This document shows, piece by piece, positions 26,806 to 36,419 of a stretch of 64,000 nucleotides of DNA (positions are counted from its first letter, which is position 1; each line of letters opens with the position of its first letter). The stretch spans positions 248,001 through 312,000 of the forward strand of contig NZ_JAHFZZ010000001.1 in assembly GCF_018603905.1 (NCBI RefSeq). The letters are read 5' to 3'. A program made the position numbers and the translations under genes. The notes under the pieces are model-generated. The model did not search any database and was not told the origin of the DNA. It saw only the letters and a program-made list of their open reading frames with translations. The stretch is from Nonomuraea sp. NEAU-A123 (GTDB taxonomy: Bacteria; Actinomycetota; Actinomycetes; Streptosporangiales; Streptosporangiaceae).

Positions 26806-28200
26806 GTGACGAGGATCGTGATCATCGGTGGCGGACCAGGCGGCTACGAGGCGGCCCTGGTGGCGGCGCAGCTAGGCGCGCAGGTCACCATGGTCGAACA
26901 GGACGGACCGGGAGGCGCGTGCGTGCTGACCGACTGCGTGCCGTCCAAGACCCTCATCGCCACCTCCGTACGTAAACAGGCCCTGCTCGACGCGCCCTCG
27001 CTGGGCGTCGGCTTCACCGGCGGGCTCGACGGCGACGTCGGCGTGGCGAGCGTCGACCTGCCGCTGGTCAACAAGCGGGTAAAGGAGCTGGCACAGGCCC
27101 AGTCGGCCGACATCGAGACCCGGGTGGCCGCCGAGGGCGTCGAGATCGTCAAGGCACGCGGGCGGCTGGTCGATCCGCAGCTCGTCAAGGCGGGCGACCG
27201 CGCGATCAAGGCCGACGTGGTCATCGTGGCGACCGGCGCGACGCCGCGCATCCTGCCGGGAGCCGAGCCCGACGGCGAGCGCGTGCTCACCTGGCGCCAG
27301 CTTTACGACCTCGACGCGCTGCCCGAGCATCTGATCGTGGTCGGCTCCGGGGTGACGGGCGCCGAGTTCGCGGGCGCCTACCGTTCGCTGGGCGCCGAGG
27401 TCACGCTGGTCTCCAGCCGTGACCGGATGATGCCCAACGAGGACGCCGACGGCGCCGAGGTGCTCGAAGAGGTCTACCGGCGCCGCGGCATGAACGTCAT
27501 GGGCCGCTCGCGCGCCGCCTCCGTCAAGCGGACCGCCGACGGCGTCGTGGTCACGCTCGAAGACGGCCGCACGGCCGAGGGCTCCCATGCGCTGATGACG
27601 GTCGGCATGGTGCCCAACACGGGCGGCATCGGCCTGGAGGAGGCGGGGGTCCAGCTCGACAGAAACGGCTTCGTCAAGGTCGACAAGGTCTCGCGCACCT
27701 CCGCGCCGGGCGTCTACGCGGCGGGCGACTGCACCGGCGTGCTCATGCTCGCCTCGGTCGCCGCCATGCAGGGCCGGATCGGGGTCTGGCACGCGCTGGG
27801 TGAGGCCGTTCAGCCGTTGCGCCTGGCCACGGTGGCCTCCAACATCTTCACCGATCCGGAGATCGCCGCGGTCGGTGTCGCGCAGCGCTCGATCGAGGCC
27901 GGCGAGATCGAGGCCAACGTCGTCAAGTTGCCGCTCGCCACCAATGCCCGCGCGAAGATGCAGGGGTTCAACGACGGCTTCGTCAAGCTGTTCTGCCGCC
28001 CGCACACCGGGATCGTGCTGGGCGGCGTGGTGGTGGCCCCGAGGGCGTCCGAGCTGATCCTGGCGCTCTCCGTGGCCGTACAGCAGCGGCTCACGGTGGA
28101 CCAACTGGCCCACACTTTCGCGGTTTATCCGTCTTTGTCGGGATCCATCACCGAGGCGGCCCGCCGCTTGATGCAGCCCGAGGCGCAGATCGGGATCTGA
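26806..28200 (+). CDS. lpdA: NAD(P)H-quinone dehydrogenase, LpdA type
   Basis: A 464-residue FAD-dependent pyridine-nucleotide disulfide reductase-like enzyme that reduces quinones rather than lipoamide. FAD loop GGGPGGYEAA, NAD loop GSGVTGAEFAG and the second FAD motif YAAGDCTG are present. It keeps two cysteines spaced as in true disulfide reductases (C39, C44 in GACVLTDCVPSK), but the C-terminal His-Glu pair is replaced (VYPSLSGS), as in mycobacterial LpdA. GTG at 26806 has GGGAG upstream and matches the N-terminus MTRIVIIGGG; an in-frame ATG at 26788 is less likely. Confidence 0.9.
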   Translation: MTRIVIIGGGPGGYEAALVAAQLGAQVTMVEQDGPGGACVLTDCVPSKTLIATSVRKQALLDAPSLGVGFTGGLDGDVGVASVDLPLVNKRVKELAQAQSADIETRVAAEGVEIVKARGRLVDPQLVKAGDRAIKADVVIVATGATPRILPGAEPDGERVLTWRQLYDLDALPEHLIVVGSGVTGAEFAGAYRSLGAEVTLVSSRDRMMPNEDADGAEVLEEVYRRRGMNVMGRSRAASVKRTADGVVVTLEDGRTAEGSHALMTVGMVPNTGGIGLEEAGVQLDRNGFVKVDKVSRTSAPGVYAAGDCTGVLMLASVAAMQGRIGVWHALGEAVQPLRLATVASNIFTDPEIAAVGVAQRSIEAGEIEANVVKLPLATNARAKMQGFNDGFVKLFCRPHTGIVLGGVVVAPRASELILALSVAVQQRLTVDQLAHTFAVYPSLSGSITEAARRLMQPEAQIGI

Positions 28201-28220
28201 CCCGGGGCCCTAACGGAAAA

Positions 28221-28251
28221 CGGGCGCGTCCCCCAGAAGGGAACGCGCCCG
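28221..28251. terminator. Bidirectional terminator between lpdA and the TPM gene
   Basis: A 9-bp stem CGGGCGCGT/ACGCGCCCG extended by three pairs past one mismatch, with a short loop, flanked by AAAA on the left. Placed between two convergent genes, it can serve both. Confidence 0.7.
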
Positions 28252-28268
28252 ATCATCCGCTGGACGGG

Positions 28269-29645
28269 TTACCAGTCGCCGCCGCCGAAGTCGCCACCAC
28301 CGAAATCGCCGCCGCCGCCGAAGTCACCCCAGCCGCCGCCGTCTCCGCCGCCGAAGTCGCCGCCGCCACCGAGGTCGCCCCCGCCGCCGTCACCGAAACC
28401 GCCGCCGTAGCCGTAGCCGCCGAAGCCGCCGCTGAGCATGCTGCCCATCAGGGTGCCGACGAACATGCCGGTCATGATGTCGCCGAAGCCGCCGTAGTAG
28501 CCGTAGGCGTAAGGCTGGTAGGCCGGGCCCGCGTCGTAGTAGGGACGCCGCTGACCGTCGACCATGACCTCCCGCATCTGCGGGTCGAAGCCACGCTCCA
28601 CGGCCTCCGCGTCGGCCGCGCAGGCGGGCACGTCGCGCACCGCGCCGGCGGGCGGCGCCCACCGTACGTCACGCACCGACGGGCCGTGCTGCGGGTTGAA
28701 GAAGCAGGGCGCCCGTCGCTCGGGGGCCGGCTGGTTGTTGACCTTGGCCTTCACCACGGCCAGCCAGTAGCGGCCGTCCTCCAGCGTCTGGGTCACCTCG
28801 CGGATTTGGTCGGCTCGCTGGATCGCGGCGAGCTGCGTCTTGGCCTTCTCGTAGGAGTCGAGTGCCTGCTGCCACTCGGTGATGTGCTGGCCGCTCTGGC
28901 CGGAGAGCGCGACGTCGGCGTCGAGCGCGGTGATCTCCTCGCCGAGCTTGGTGACGTCCTCCTCCACGGTCTGCTTGACCGCGGCCAGGTCCTTGGCGTC
29001 CTGGATGGCCTGCTTCTTCTTCTTGTTCTTCGAGTAGACGAAGTAGCCACCGCCGCCGACCACGACGAGCGCGCCCAGGGCGATCAGCGCGCCGCTGCCA
29101 CCGCTGCCGCCGACCGGGCCCGAGTCGAGCGCGGACCGCTTGCCGGAGGAAGCGAGGTTGACCCGCTCCACGAAGTCGTTCATGCCGGACACCACGTCGT
29201 CGTGGTTACGCACCGCGAGCTTGGCCAACTGGTCGGTGAGGCCGGGGCTGCCGAAGTTGGACTCCGCGAACAGGGAGTTGCCGTCGAGCACGGCCACGGT
29301 GACCCGGCCCCCGCCCTTGGCGGCCGCGGTGGCCGTGCCGAGGGAGTTGAGGTACTGCTTGGCGCTCGACGACGAGGTCAACGTGCCGTCGGGCAGCGCC
29401 GCGACGTAGATGTCACTCTTGGAATCCTTCAACGTGTCGCGGATCTCGGACTGCTGGTCCGAGGTCAGCGGCGAGCCCGATTGCACGAAGAGCGGATCCT
29501 TCTTGTCCTTCCAATAGGACACAACGCTCGATGCATCAGGGGGTGCGGCCGCCGCGTTGGCGGCAGGGGACAGCGCAAGGACGACGAAAAGACCGGCGAT
29601 CAGAGCCGCGATCGCGGCCCCTGCTCGGCGCAGCGAATGGGTCAT
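28269..29645 (-). CDS. TPM-domain membrane protein with Gly/Asp-rich tail
   Basis: A 458-residue envelope protein: signal peptide about 1-32, an extracytoplasmic TPM domain about 50-165, a single TM helix about 187-207 (ALIALGALVVVGGGG), a coiled coil of roughly 100 residues, and a C-terminal tail of FGGG/DFGGGGD repeats ending in GGDW. The ATG at 29645 follows AAGGAGG; an upstream ATG at 29711 would add an unlikely leader. TPM proteins have been linked to photosystem repair or phosphatase activity elsewhere; the role in actinomycetes is unknown. Confidence 0.8.
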   Translation of the reverse strand: MTHSLRRAGAAIAALIAGLFVVLALSPAANAAAAPPDASSVVSYWKDKKDPLFVQSGSPLTSDQQSEIRDTLKDSKSDIYVAALPDGTLTSSSSAKQYLNSLGTATAAAKGGGRVTVAVLDGNSLFAESNFGSPGLTDQLAKLAVRNHDDVVSGMNDFVERVNLASSGKRSALDSGPVGGSGGSGALIALGALVVVGGGGYFVYSKNKKKKQAIQDAKDLAAVKQTVEEDVTKLGEEITALDADVALSGQSGQHITEWQQALDSYEKAKTQLAAIQRADQIREVTQTLEDGRYWLAVVKAKVNNQPAPERRAPCFFNPQHGPSVRDVRWAPPAGAVRDVPACAADAEAVERGFDPQMREVMVDGQRRPYYDAGPAYQPYAYGYYGGFGDIMTGMFVGTLMGSMLSGGFGGYGYGGGFGDGGGGDLGGGGDFGGGDGGGWGDFGGGGDFGGGDFGGGDW

Positions 29646-29774
29646 TGGCAGCAAGCCTCCTTCGCTCAGGATGACGAACGGGCGCTCAACAAAGTTCCTT
29701 TGCATATGCACGTTACCCGTATGAAGCCGTCCGAGCGCGGGGCGTGGTCAAGGTTCCTGGAGCCGCCGGCTCGA

Positions 29775-31526
29775 TCAAGCGTCCTTGATCTCACAGATCG
29801 TGGCCCCTGACGTGACGGTCTGCCCGACCGCGGCGGTCAGGCCGGTGACGGTGCCCGCCTTGTGCGCGGTCAACGGCTGCTCCATCTTCATGGCCTCGAG
29901 CACCACGATCGCGTCGCCCTCGGCCACCGTGTCGCCGTCGGCCACGACGACCTTGACGATCGTGCCCTGCATCGGGCTGACCAGCGTGTCGCCGCCCGCC
30001 GCGGGCTGCTTCGCGCCGCCGCGCTTGGGCTTCCTGGCCGCGGGCTGCGCGCCGCCCCTGGAGGCGCCGGTCGTACCGAGACCGGAGGGCAGGACCACTT
30101 CGAGGCGCTTGCCGCCGACCTCGACCGTCACCGACTCGCGCGCGGCGGGCTCGTCGGCGGAGCCGTCTCCCGCGTAGGGCGGGATCGTGTTGTCGAACTC
30201 GGTCTCGATCCACCGGGTGTGGACGGAAAACGGCTCGGCGGTGAAGGCCGGGTCCGACACGACCGCGCGGTGGAAGGGCAGCACGGTCGGCATGCCGTCG
30301 ATCTCGAACTCGGCCAGCGCCCGGCGTGAGCGCTCCAGCGCCTCCGTACGCGTGCGGCCGGTCACGATCAGCTTGGCCACCAGCGAGTCGAACGTCTGAG
30401 GCACGGTCATCCCGGCCTCGAACCCCGAGTCGAGCCGCACGCCGGGACCCGACGGCGGGCGCATGACGGTGAGCGTGCCCGGCGCGGGCAGGAAGTTGCG
30501 GCCGGCGTCCTCGGCGTTGATCCGGAACTCGATCGAGTGGCCGCGCGGCGCCGGGTCGTCGTAGCCGAGCGACCCGCCGTCGGCGATGCGGAACATCTCG
30601 CGCACCAGGTCGAAGCCCGACACCTCCTCGGTGACGGGGTGCTCGACCTGCAGGCGGGTGTTGACCTCCAGAAAGGAGATCGTGCCGTCCTGGCCGACGA
30701 GGAACTCGCAGGTGCCCGCGCCGACGTAACCGGCCTCGCGGAGTATCGCCTTGGAGCTGGTGTAGAGGGTCTCGACCTGTGATTCGGACAGGAACGGCGC
30801 GGGCGCCTCCTCCACCAGCTTCTGGTGGCGGCGCTGGAGCGAGCAGTCGCGGGTGCCGACCACGACCACGTTGCCCTCGCGGTCGGCCAGGCACTGGGTC
30901 TCGACGTGCCGCGGGCGGTCGAGATAGCGCTCCACGAAGCACTCGCCGCGGCCGAACGAGGCGATCGCCTCGCGCACGGCCGACTCGTAGAGCTCGGCGA
31001 CCTCTTCCAGCCGCCGGGCGACCTTGATGCCCCGGCCGCCGCCGCCGTACGCGGCCTTGATCGCGATGGGCAGCCCGTGCTCCTCGGCGAAGGCGACCAC
31101 CTGCTCGGCCCCCGAGACGGGGTCCTTGGTGCCCGCGACCAGCGGCGCGCCGACCTTCTGCGCGATGTGCCTGGCCTGGACCTTGTCGCCGAGCGCGGCG
31201 ATGGCGGCCGGCGGCGGGCCGATCCAGATCAGGCCCGCGTCGATGACTGCCTGGGCGAAGTCGGCGTTCTCGGCCAGGAAGCCGTAACCGGGATGCACCG
31301 CGTCGGCGCCGGAGCGCCGGGCGATCTCCAGCAGCTTGCCGATGTCGAGGTAGGTCTCCGCGGGGGACTGGCCGCCCAGCGCGTACGCCTCGTCAGCGAT
31401 CTTGGCGTGCAGGGAGTCGAGGTCTTGGTCGGCGTAAACGGCCACGCTGCCGATCCCGGCGTCCTTGCACCCCCGTGCGACCCGGACGGCGATCTCGCCC
31501 CGGTTGGCGATCAGAACCTTCTGCAC
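29775..31526 (-). CDS. accA: Acetyl/propionyl-CoA carboxylase alpha subunit (biotin carboxylase + BCCP)
   Basis: A 583-residue fusion: biotin carboxylase from residue 1 ([14 protein letters not shown]), ATP-grasp glycine loop [13 protein letters not shown], the catalytic region [14 protein letters not shown], and a C-terminal biotinyl domain with the acceptor lysine in EAMKMEQP. It supplies malonyl- or methylmalonyl-CoA for fatty-acid synthesis when paired with a separate carboxyltransferase, which is not in this window. GTG at 31526 follows AAAGGA and matches the family N-terminus [11 protein letters not shown]; an upstream ATG at 31550 is possible. Confidence 0.93.
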   Translation of the reverse strand: MQKVLIANRGEIAVRVARGCKDAGIGSVAVYADQDLDSLHAKIADEAYALGGQSPAETYLDIGKLLEIARRSGADAVHPGYGFLAENADFAQAVIDAGLIWIGPPPAAIAALGDKVQARHIAQKVGAPLVAGTKDPVSGAEQVVAFAEEHGLPIAIKAAYGGGGRGIKVARRLEEVAELYESAVREAIASFGRGECFVERYLDRPRHVETQCLADREGNVVVVGTRDCSLQRRHQKLVEEAPAPFLSESQVETLYTSSKAILREAGYVGAGTCEFLVGQDGTISFLEVNTRLQVEHPVTEEVSGFDLVREMFRIADGGSLGYDDPAPRGHSIEFRINAEDAGRNFLPAPGTLTVMRPPSGPGVRLDSGFEAGMTVPQTFDSLVAKLIVTGRTRTEALERSRRALAEFEIDGMPTVLPFHRAVVSDPAFTAEPFSVHTRWIETEFDNTIPPYAGDGSADEPAARESVTVEVGGKRLEVVLPSGLGTTGASRGGAQPAARKPKRGGAKQPAAGGDTLVSPMQGTIVKVVVADGDTVAEGDAIVVLEAMKMEQPLTAHKAGTVTGLTAAVGQTVTSGATICEIKDA

Positions 31527-31603
31527 CGACCTACGTCCTTTCCTTAACATCCTTCCGCGCCGGGCACTGAGACGGAGTGTAAGTGTTCGCTGTCGGCCGC
31601 CGG

Positions 31604-32323
31604 TCAGCGACCCAGATAAGCGCCGCCGTTCACATGGATCACCTGCCCCGTCAGATGCCGTGCACCCGGGGAGGCCAGGAAGGCAACGCTGTCCGCGACG
31701 TCGGACGGAGTGCCGGGGCGGCCGTTGCGGGTGTTCTCGACGCGGGCCCTGATGCCCTCCTCCGTCAGGCGCCCGCGGAAGAACTCGGTGTCGAGCACCA
31801 GGCCGGGGGAGACGACGTTGGCGGTGATGCCCCGCGGGCCGAGCTGAGCGGCCAGGTCGGCGGTCCACGCCTCGACGGCCGCCTTGGCCGCGCCGTACGA
31901 GCCGGAGCCCGTACCGCGGGCGGCGATCGAGCCGATCGTGATGATCCGCCCGCCCTTGGCGAACCGCGGCAGCAGCGCGGTCGTGACGAGCACAGCGGAC
32001 AGCAGGTTGGCGTTGAGGTTGGCCAGCCAGCCCTCGGCCACGTCCAGAAGGTCGTCGGACTGGCGCCGGTCCAGGTTGGTGTTGCCGCCCGCGTTGTTGA
32101 CCAGGACGTCGACCCGCTCGGGCAGCCGGCCCGCGGCGTCCTTCACGGCGGCGGGGCTGGCGGCGTCGAACGGCAGGTAGGCGGCGCCGAGCCGGGCCGC
32201 GGCCTCCTTCAGCACCTGCTCGCGCCGGCCGGTGATCGTGACCCGGTCGCCCGCGGAGGCGAACGTCGCGGCGATCGCGTAGCCGATCCCGGTGCCACCG
32301 CCGGTGACCACAACCTCGCGCAT
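31604..32323 (-). CDS. Short-chain dehydrogenase/reductase
   Basis: A 239-residue Rossmann oxidoreductase with cofactor loop [13 protein letters not shown], catalytic Ser in IGSIAARG and the YGAAK active site. GRR after the second strand suggests NADP preference. Located upstream of the carboxylase gene on the same strand (77 bases apart). Substrate unknown. Confidence 0.88.
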   Translation of the reverse strand: MREVVVTGGGTGIGYAIAATFASAGDRVTITGRREQVLKEAAARLGAAYLPFDAASPAAVKDAAGRLPERVDVLVNNAGGNTNLDRRQSDDLLDVAEGWLANLNANLLSAVLVTTALLPRFAKGGRIITIGSIAARGTGSGSYGAAKAAVEAWTADLAAQLGPRGITANVVSPGLVLDTEFFRGRLTEEGIRARVENTRNGRPGTPSDVADSVAFLASPGARHLTGQVIHVNGGAYLGR

Positions 32324-32445
32324 GGCCGGAATCTCCTTAGATCCGAATATTCCTCTGGAAGACCATAGCCGCTCGGCATAACAGGAGCGAGGCGTGAGTG
32401 ACGCGTCTATGTTGAGGGCGCTTTCAGTCGATCCAGGAGGTATGC

Positions 32446-32718
32446 ATGAGCCAGAGCCTGCTCGGTGGCGACCCCGCGGAAATGCAGCAGATGGCCACCC
32501 AATTCACCCAGCAGTCCGAGGCGGTGCGCACCACGATGACCGCGCTGGACCGCGAGGCCGCCAAGGTCGGCACCGCTTGGACGGGCCCGGGAGCCGAGCG
32601 CTTCCAAGGGGCCTGGCAGAACTACCGGACGGCCTTCCAGCGCATGACGGAAGAGCTCCAGGAGGCCTCCCGGGTGATCAACACCTACCGGGGCAACATC
32701 GAGTCCGCGACCCGCTGA
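32446..32718 (+). CDS. WXG100-family ESX protein
   Basis: A 90-residue two-helix hairpin protein of the ESAT-6/CFP-10 class, exported by type VII secretion. The hairpin motif is WTG at residues 45-47. AGGAGGT lies just upstream of the ATG. It stands alone (no adjacent partner on the same strand) with its own terminator, and marks the left border of the ESX island. No perfect YxxxD/E export signal is visible at its end (YRGNIE has the acid one residue late). Confidence 0.88.
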   Translation: MSQSLLGGDPAEMQQMATQFTQQSEAVRTTMTALDREAAKVGTAWTGPGAERFQGAWQNYRTAFQRMTEELQEASRVINTYRGNIESATR

Positions 32719-32731
32719 GTCTCGCGGAGGG

Positions 32732-32760
32732 GCCCCGGTCTGACCACCGGGGCTTCTTTT
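32732..32760 (+). terminator. Rho-independent terminator after the WXG100 gene
   Basis: Stem GCCCCGGT (32732-32739) with ACCGGGGC (32746-32753), loop CTGACC, followed by TTCTTTT. Confidence 0.82.
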
Positions 32761-32962
32761 CGAGGTGAACAGGGTACGAACTGTTGCCCGCCCTCGCGAT
32801 GCCGACCGGTTCTCAACCACGGTCCGCCCGGCTCACCGGACGGACGCGGCATCGGCTTCCACCAGATCGCTTCCCGACCATGCTCGGCAGGCGACGAGGC
32901 TACGCCGATGTCCGTTTTACCCAGGTAAACACAGAGAGCCGAAGACGCTACGCTCTTCCGCC

Positions 32963-34132
32963 ATGATCGGACGGACTCTCGCGGCGAGTGTGCTCGCCCT
33001 GCAGCTCACCTCGGCCCCCGCACTCGCCACGGTGCGGGTGGAGAGGGCAGCGCCGGTGGAGTGCAAGCCACGCAAGGGGACGACGCAACTGCCCGGCACC
33101 GAGCCGTGGGCGCAGCGAAGGCTCGACATCAAGAACGTGTGGCGCATCACCCGGGGCGCGGGCGTGAAGGTCGCGGTCGTCGACAGTGGCGTCGACTACC
33201 AGCACCCGCAGATCCAGATCTCCAAGTTCATCGACGTCACCCACACCGGCTACCGCGACTGCGTGGGGCACGGCACTGCCGTCGCGGGCATCATCGCCGG
33301 CCGCTATCTCGCCGGGGTCCCCTTCCACGGCGTCGCCCCCGAGGTCCAGCTCATCTCGGTGAAGCAGAGCAACAGCGAGGAGGGTGAGGTCGCCGACCTG
33401 GTCAAGGGCATCAAGGAGGCCGTGGACCGCAAGGCGGACGTGATCAACGTCTCGGTGCGGGCCGCCGACCATCCCGACCTGAAGGCGGTCATCCAGTACG
33501 CGCTGGCCAGGGACATCGTGGTCGTGGCCGCCGCCGGCAACATCACCAAGGAAGACGGGCCGCCCGAGCCCGCCTACCCCGCGGCCTACGAGGGCGTGCT
33601 CGCCGTGGGCTCCGCCAACAGCGACGGCCGCCGCGCCGACTCCTCCAACACGGCCACGCCGGTCGGCGTGCTCGGGCCGGGTGTGGACATCACCGCCCCG
33701 TGGACGGGCAAGAGCTACATGCGCGGCCTGGAGGGCACCAGCTTCGCCGCGCCGTACGTGGCGGGCGTCGCCGCGCTCGTACGCGCCCGCTTCCCCAAGC
33801 TCGACCAGCAGCAGGTACGGCAGCGCATCACCGCCACGGCCGACGGCTCGGTGGGCACCGGCACCGGAGCCGGGATGGTCAACCCGCTGCTGGCCGTCAC
33901 CGCGTCGCTGTCCTTCGACCCGGCGGGCGCCCCTGTGGTCGCCCCGCCGCCGCCCTCGCCGCTGCCCGCCGACGCGGTGGCCAAGGCGCCGCGGCCCGAC
34001 GAGCACGCGACGAACGTCGCCCTCCTGGTGACGGTCGGCGCGCTGGGAGTCGCCGCCGTGGCAGCGGCCGCGGCGTCGCTCATCCCGCTGGGCCGCCGCC
34101 GCGGATGGCGTGCCGGCCGTCCGGCCGCTTGA
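32963..34132 (+). CDS. mycP: Mycosin: type VII secretion-associated membrane subtilisin
   Basis: A 389-residue S8 protease anchored in the membrane, needed for ESX function in systems studied. Signal peptide 1-22; catalytic D74 (VVDSG), H103 (GHGTAVAG) and S260 (GTSFAAP) are all present, with the oxyanion Asn in AAGN; a Pro-rich linker and one C-terminal TM (about 352-374) follow. The frame extends upstream, but the ATG at 32963 starts at the signal peptide. A TACGCT hexamer eight bases before it and no ribosome site suggest a leaderless message. Confidence 0.9.
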   Translation: MIGRTLAASVLALQLTSAPALATVRVERAAPVECKPRKGTTQLPGTEPWAQRRLDIKNVWRITRGAGVKVAVVDSGVDYQHPQIQISKFIDVTHTGYRDCVGHGTAVAGIIAGRYLAGVPFHGVAPEVQLISVKQSNSEEGEVADLVKGIKEAVDRKADVINVSVRAADHPDLKAVIQYALARDIVVVAAAGNITKEDGPPEPAYPAAYEGVLAVGSANSDGRRADSSNTATPVGVLGPGVDITAPWTGKSYMRGLEGTSFAAPYVAGVAALVRARFPKLDQQQVRQRITATADGSVGTGTGAGMVNPLLAVTASLSFDPAGAPVVAPPPPSPLPADAVAKAPRPDEHATNVALLVTVGALGVAAVAAAAASLIPLGRRRGWRAGRPAA

Positions 34133-34237
34133 TGTCTTTACGGTTAAATGTCAGGCCGCGTCCGAAACTACTGATACAGATGTGACAGATTTGGTTGAAT
34201 GTACGGGAGAATCGAGTTTTGACTTGAAGGGAAAGAG

Positions 34238-36352
34238 ATGCACCCTCTGCGGCCGGGTGATCCTGAGCGTTTAGGAGCTCACACCCTTTTCGGACGGCTG
34301 GACGAGGGGCCGCGAGGAGTCGCGTACCTCGGCAAGGAGTCCGAGGACGGACCCACCCGAGTGATCAAGCTGCTCCCGGCCGTTCCCGGCGCGGGGCCGC
34401 ACGACGCTGAGCGGTTCAAGGGTGTCCAGCGTATTTCGAGCGTGTACGTCGCCAGGACGCTGGACGCCGGAATGCACGACGAGCAGCCGTACATCGTGCG
34501 CGAGCACATCGAGGGCCGCAGCCTGGCAGAGACGGTGGCGGCCGATGGGCCGCTCGACGGCGACACCCTGGAGCGGGTGGCCGTCGGCGTGCTGACCGCG
34601 CTGACCGCCGTGCACCTCGCCGGCGTCACACACCGTGGGCTCACTCCGCACAACGTGCTCATCGCCGCGGACGGCCCCCGCGTGACCGACATCGACCTCG
34701 GCGAGGCCGCCGGCGAGCTCGGCTACCGCTCGCCCGAGCAGCTCAGCGGGCTGGGGTACGGCCCTTACGCCGACGTGTTCGCCTGGGCCGCCACGATCGT
34801 CTTCGCCGCGACCGGGCAGCCCCCCTTCGGGCACGACGCCCAGGCGGTGCTCAACGGGGAGCCCGAGATCGGCGCGCTGGCCGAGCCGCTGCGCCGGGTG
34901 GTGCTCTCCGCGCTCTCCAAGGACGTCACGCAGCGGCCGACCACCTACACGGCGCTGCTGCAACTGCTCGGCGACAAGAGCGGCGCCGCGGCGCCGCGGG
35001 TGGGCGTCGTGGCCACGGTGCCACCGCCCCCGCAGGCGCCGGAGGGCGAGCTCTTCCCGCCGCAGACCATCCAGCTCCCGCCGCTGGAGGCGCCGGTCGA
35101 GCACCAGGCGCTGGCCGCGCACCAGCCGCCGCTCGAAGGCGTGCCGGTCCCGCAGCAGACGTGGGGCCCGCCGCCCGTGCCGCAGCAGGGACCGTGGGAA
35201 GGGGCGCCCGGCGGGCAGCAGCCGTCCCAGGTATGGCAGGCGCCACCGCAGCACGGCGGCGCCGCCCCCCGGCGCAAGTCGTTCCCCATCGGGCTCGCCG
35301 CGGCCGTCACGGCGGTCGCGCTGCTGTCCGGCGTGGGGCTGTGGGGCGCGGGCCACTACGCCAAGCTGGAGACGGTGTCCAACTCCTCGTCCGAGGCCAA
35401 GAACGGCGGCACGCTCGCGATCGGCGGGGGCGGCAGTGACTCGTCCACGCAGCAACAGCAGCAGCTCCCCGGCCAGCCCAATCCTCAGCAGTCGCAGCCC
35501 GACGTGACGGTGCCCTGGGCCTCCTCCAGCCCCGACCCGACCGACGTGGTCCCGCTGGTGCTGCCGACCGACTATCCCTCGTCGGCGCCCACCGCTCCGG
35601 AGTTCAGCACGGTCCCGACGCCGCAGCCGATCCTCACGCAGCCGGTGACCCAGCCCGCGACGCAGCCCGCCGCCCAGCCGACGGCGACGCAGCCCACCGC
35701 GAGCGCCACGGCTACCGAGCGCAAGAGCAAGAAGCGCCAGGCGAGCCAGACCCCGACTCCCACCGAGTCGAAGGAGCCGACGCCGGAGCCGACGAAGTCG
35801 AAGGACCCGGACCCCACGCCGGAGCCGACGAAGACCAAGGAGCCGGAGCCCACGCCGACGAAGACCACCGAGGACCCCAAGCCGACGCCGACGAAGACCA
35901 CGGCCAAGCCGACGCCGACGCCCACGAAGACCACGGCCAAGCCGACGCCCACGCCGACCAAGACCACGGCTAAGCCGACGCCCACGCCGACGAAGACCAC
36001 CGCCAAGCCGACGCCGACGCCGCCCAAGACGAACCCCTACACGCCGACGCAGGTCTGCGGATCCGGGTTCAGCGTGCAGCGCAGCGGTTCGTTCTCGGGC
36101 GGGGTGACGTACCAGCTCTACAACAGCGGCACCGGCGAGAACTGCGTGGTCACCATGAAGACCGCGAACGTGGGTCAGAAGACCCCGGTCAGCGCGACGC
36201 TCGACGTGCAGAGCGGGGGGAGCAAGACCGACTCCGGCAGCTACGAGTACTACGCCGGCCCGGTCAAGCTGCCCGCCAAGGGCAAGTGCGTGAAGTTCGC
36301 GGGCAGCGCCGGTTCCGGCAGCACAAGCGCCCCGTATGGAAACTGCGGCTGA
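34238..36352 (+). CDS. Membrane pseudokinase fused to a SapA-like secreted domain
   Basis: A 704-residue protein. Residues about 14-245 are a Hanks-type kinase fold with K44 (VIKLL), but the catalytic HRD is HRG (132-134) and DFG is DID (151-153), so phosphotransfer is unlikely. A Pro/Gln-rich linker leads to one TM helix (350-370), then a long outside stalk with KTTAKPTPTPT repeats (about 510-600). The last 100 residues, with four Cys (607, 636, 684, 703) and YYAGPVK, resemble Streptomyces spore-associated protein A. GAAGGGAAAGAG precedes the ATG. Lying between mycosin and the ESX genes, it may sense or tether at the wall; function is inference. Confidence 0.8.
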   Translation: MHPLRPGDPERLGAHTLFGRLDEGPRGVAYLGKESEDGPTRVIKLLPAVPGAGPHDAERFKGVQRISSVYVARTLDAGMHDEQPYIVREHIEGRSLAETVAADGPLDGDTLERVAVGVLTALTAVHLAGVTHRGLTPHNVLIAADGPRVTDIDLGEAAGELGYRSPEQLSGLGYGPYADVFAWAATIVFAATGQPPFGHDAQAVLNGEPEIGALAEPLRRVVLSALSKDVTQRPTTYTALLQLLGDKSGAAAPRVGVVATVPPPPQAPEGELFPPQTIQLPPLEAPVEHQALAAHQPPLEGVPVPQQTWGPPPVPQQGPWEGAPGGQQPSQVWQAPPQHGGAAPRRKSFPIGLAAAVTAVALLSGVGLWGAGHYAKLETVSNSSSEAKNGGTLAIGGGGSDSSTQQQQQLPGQPNPQQSQPDVTVPWASSSPDPTDVVPLVLPTDYPSSAPTAPEFSTVPTPQPILTQPVTQPATQPAAQPTATQPTASATATERKSKKRQASQTPTPTESKEPTPEPTKSKDPDPTPEPTKTKEPEPTPTKTTEDPKPTPTKTTAKPTPTPTKTTAKPTPTPTKTTAKPTPTPTKTTAKPTPTPPKTNPYTPTQVCGSGFSVQRSGSFSGGVTYQLYNSGTGENCVVTMKTANVGQKTPVSATLDVQSGGSKTDSGSYEYYAGPVKLPAKGKCVKFAGSAGSGSTSAPYGNCG
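35760..36020 (+). repeat. Thr/Pro/Lys stalk repeats inside the pseudokinase gene
   Basis: About 33-base units reading ACGAAGACCACGGCCAAG plus CCGACGCC steps, encoding TKTTAKPTPTP about four times after more divergent EPTPTK copies. Typical of extracellular wall-spanning stalks; prone to length change by slippage. Confidence 0.75.
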
Positions 36353-36368
36353 GACGGTCAGCACGCGA

Positions 36369-36415
36369 ACAGCGGGGCCGGTGAGGAGTGATCCTCACCG
36401 GCCCCGCTGTCTTTG
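36369..36415 (+). terminator. Strong terminator after the pseudokinase gene
   Basis: A perfect 19-bp stem (36369-36387 with 36392-36410), loop GTGA, followed by CTTT. It lies between convergent genes and can act in both directions. Confidence 0.85.
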
Positions 36416-36419
36416 GAGC

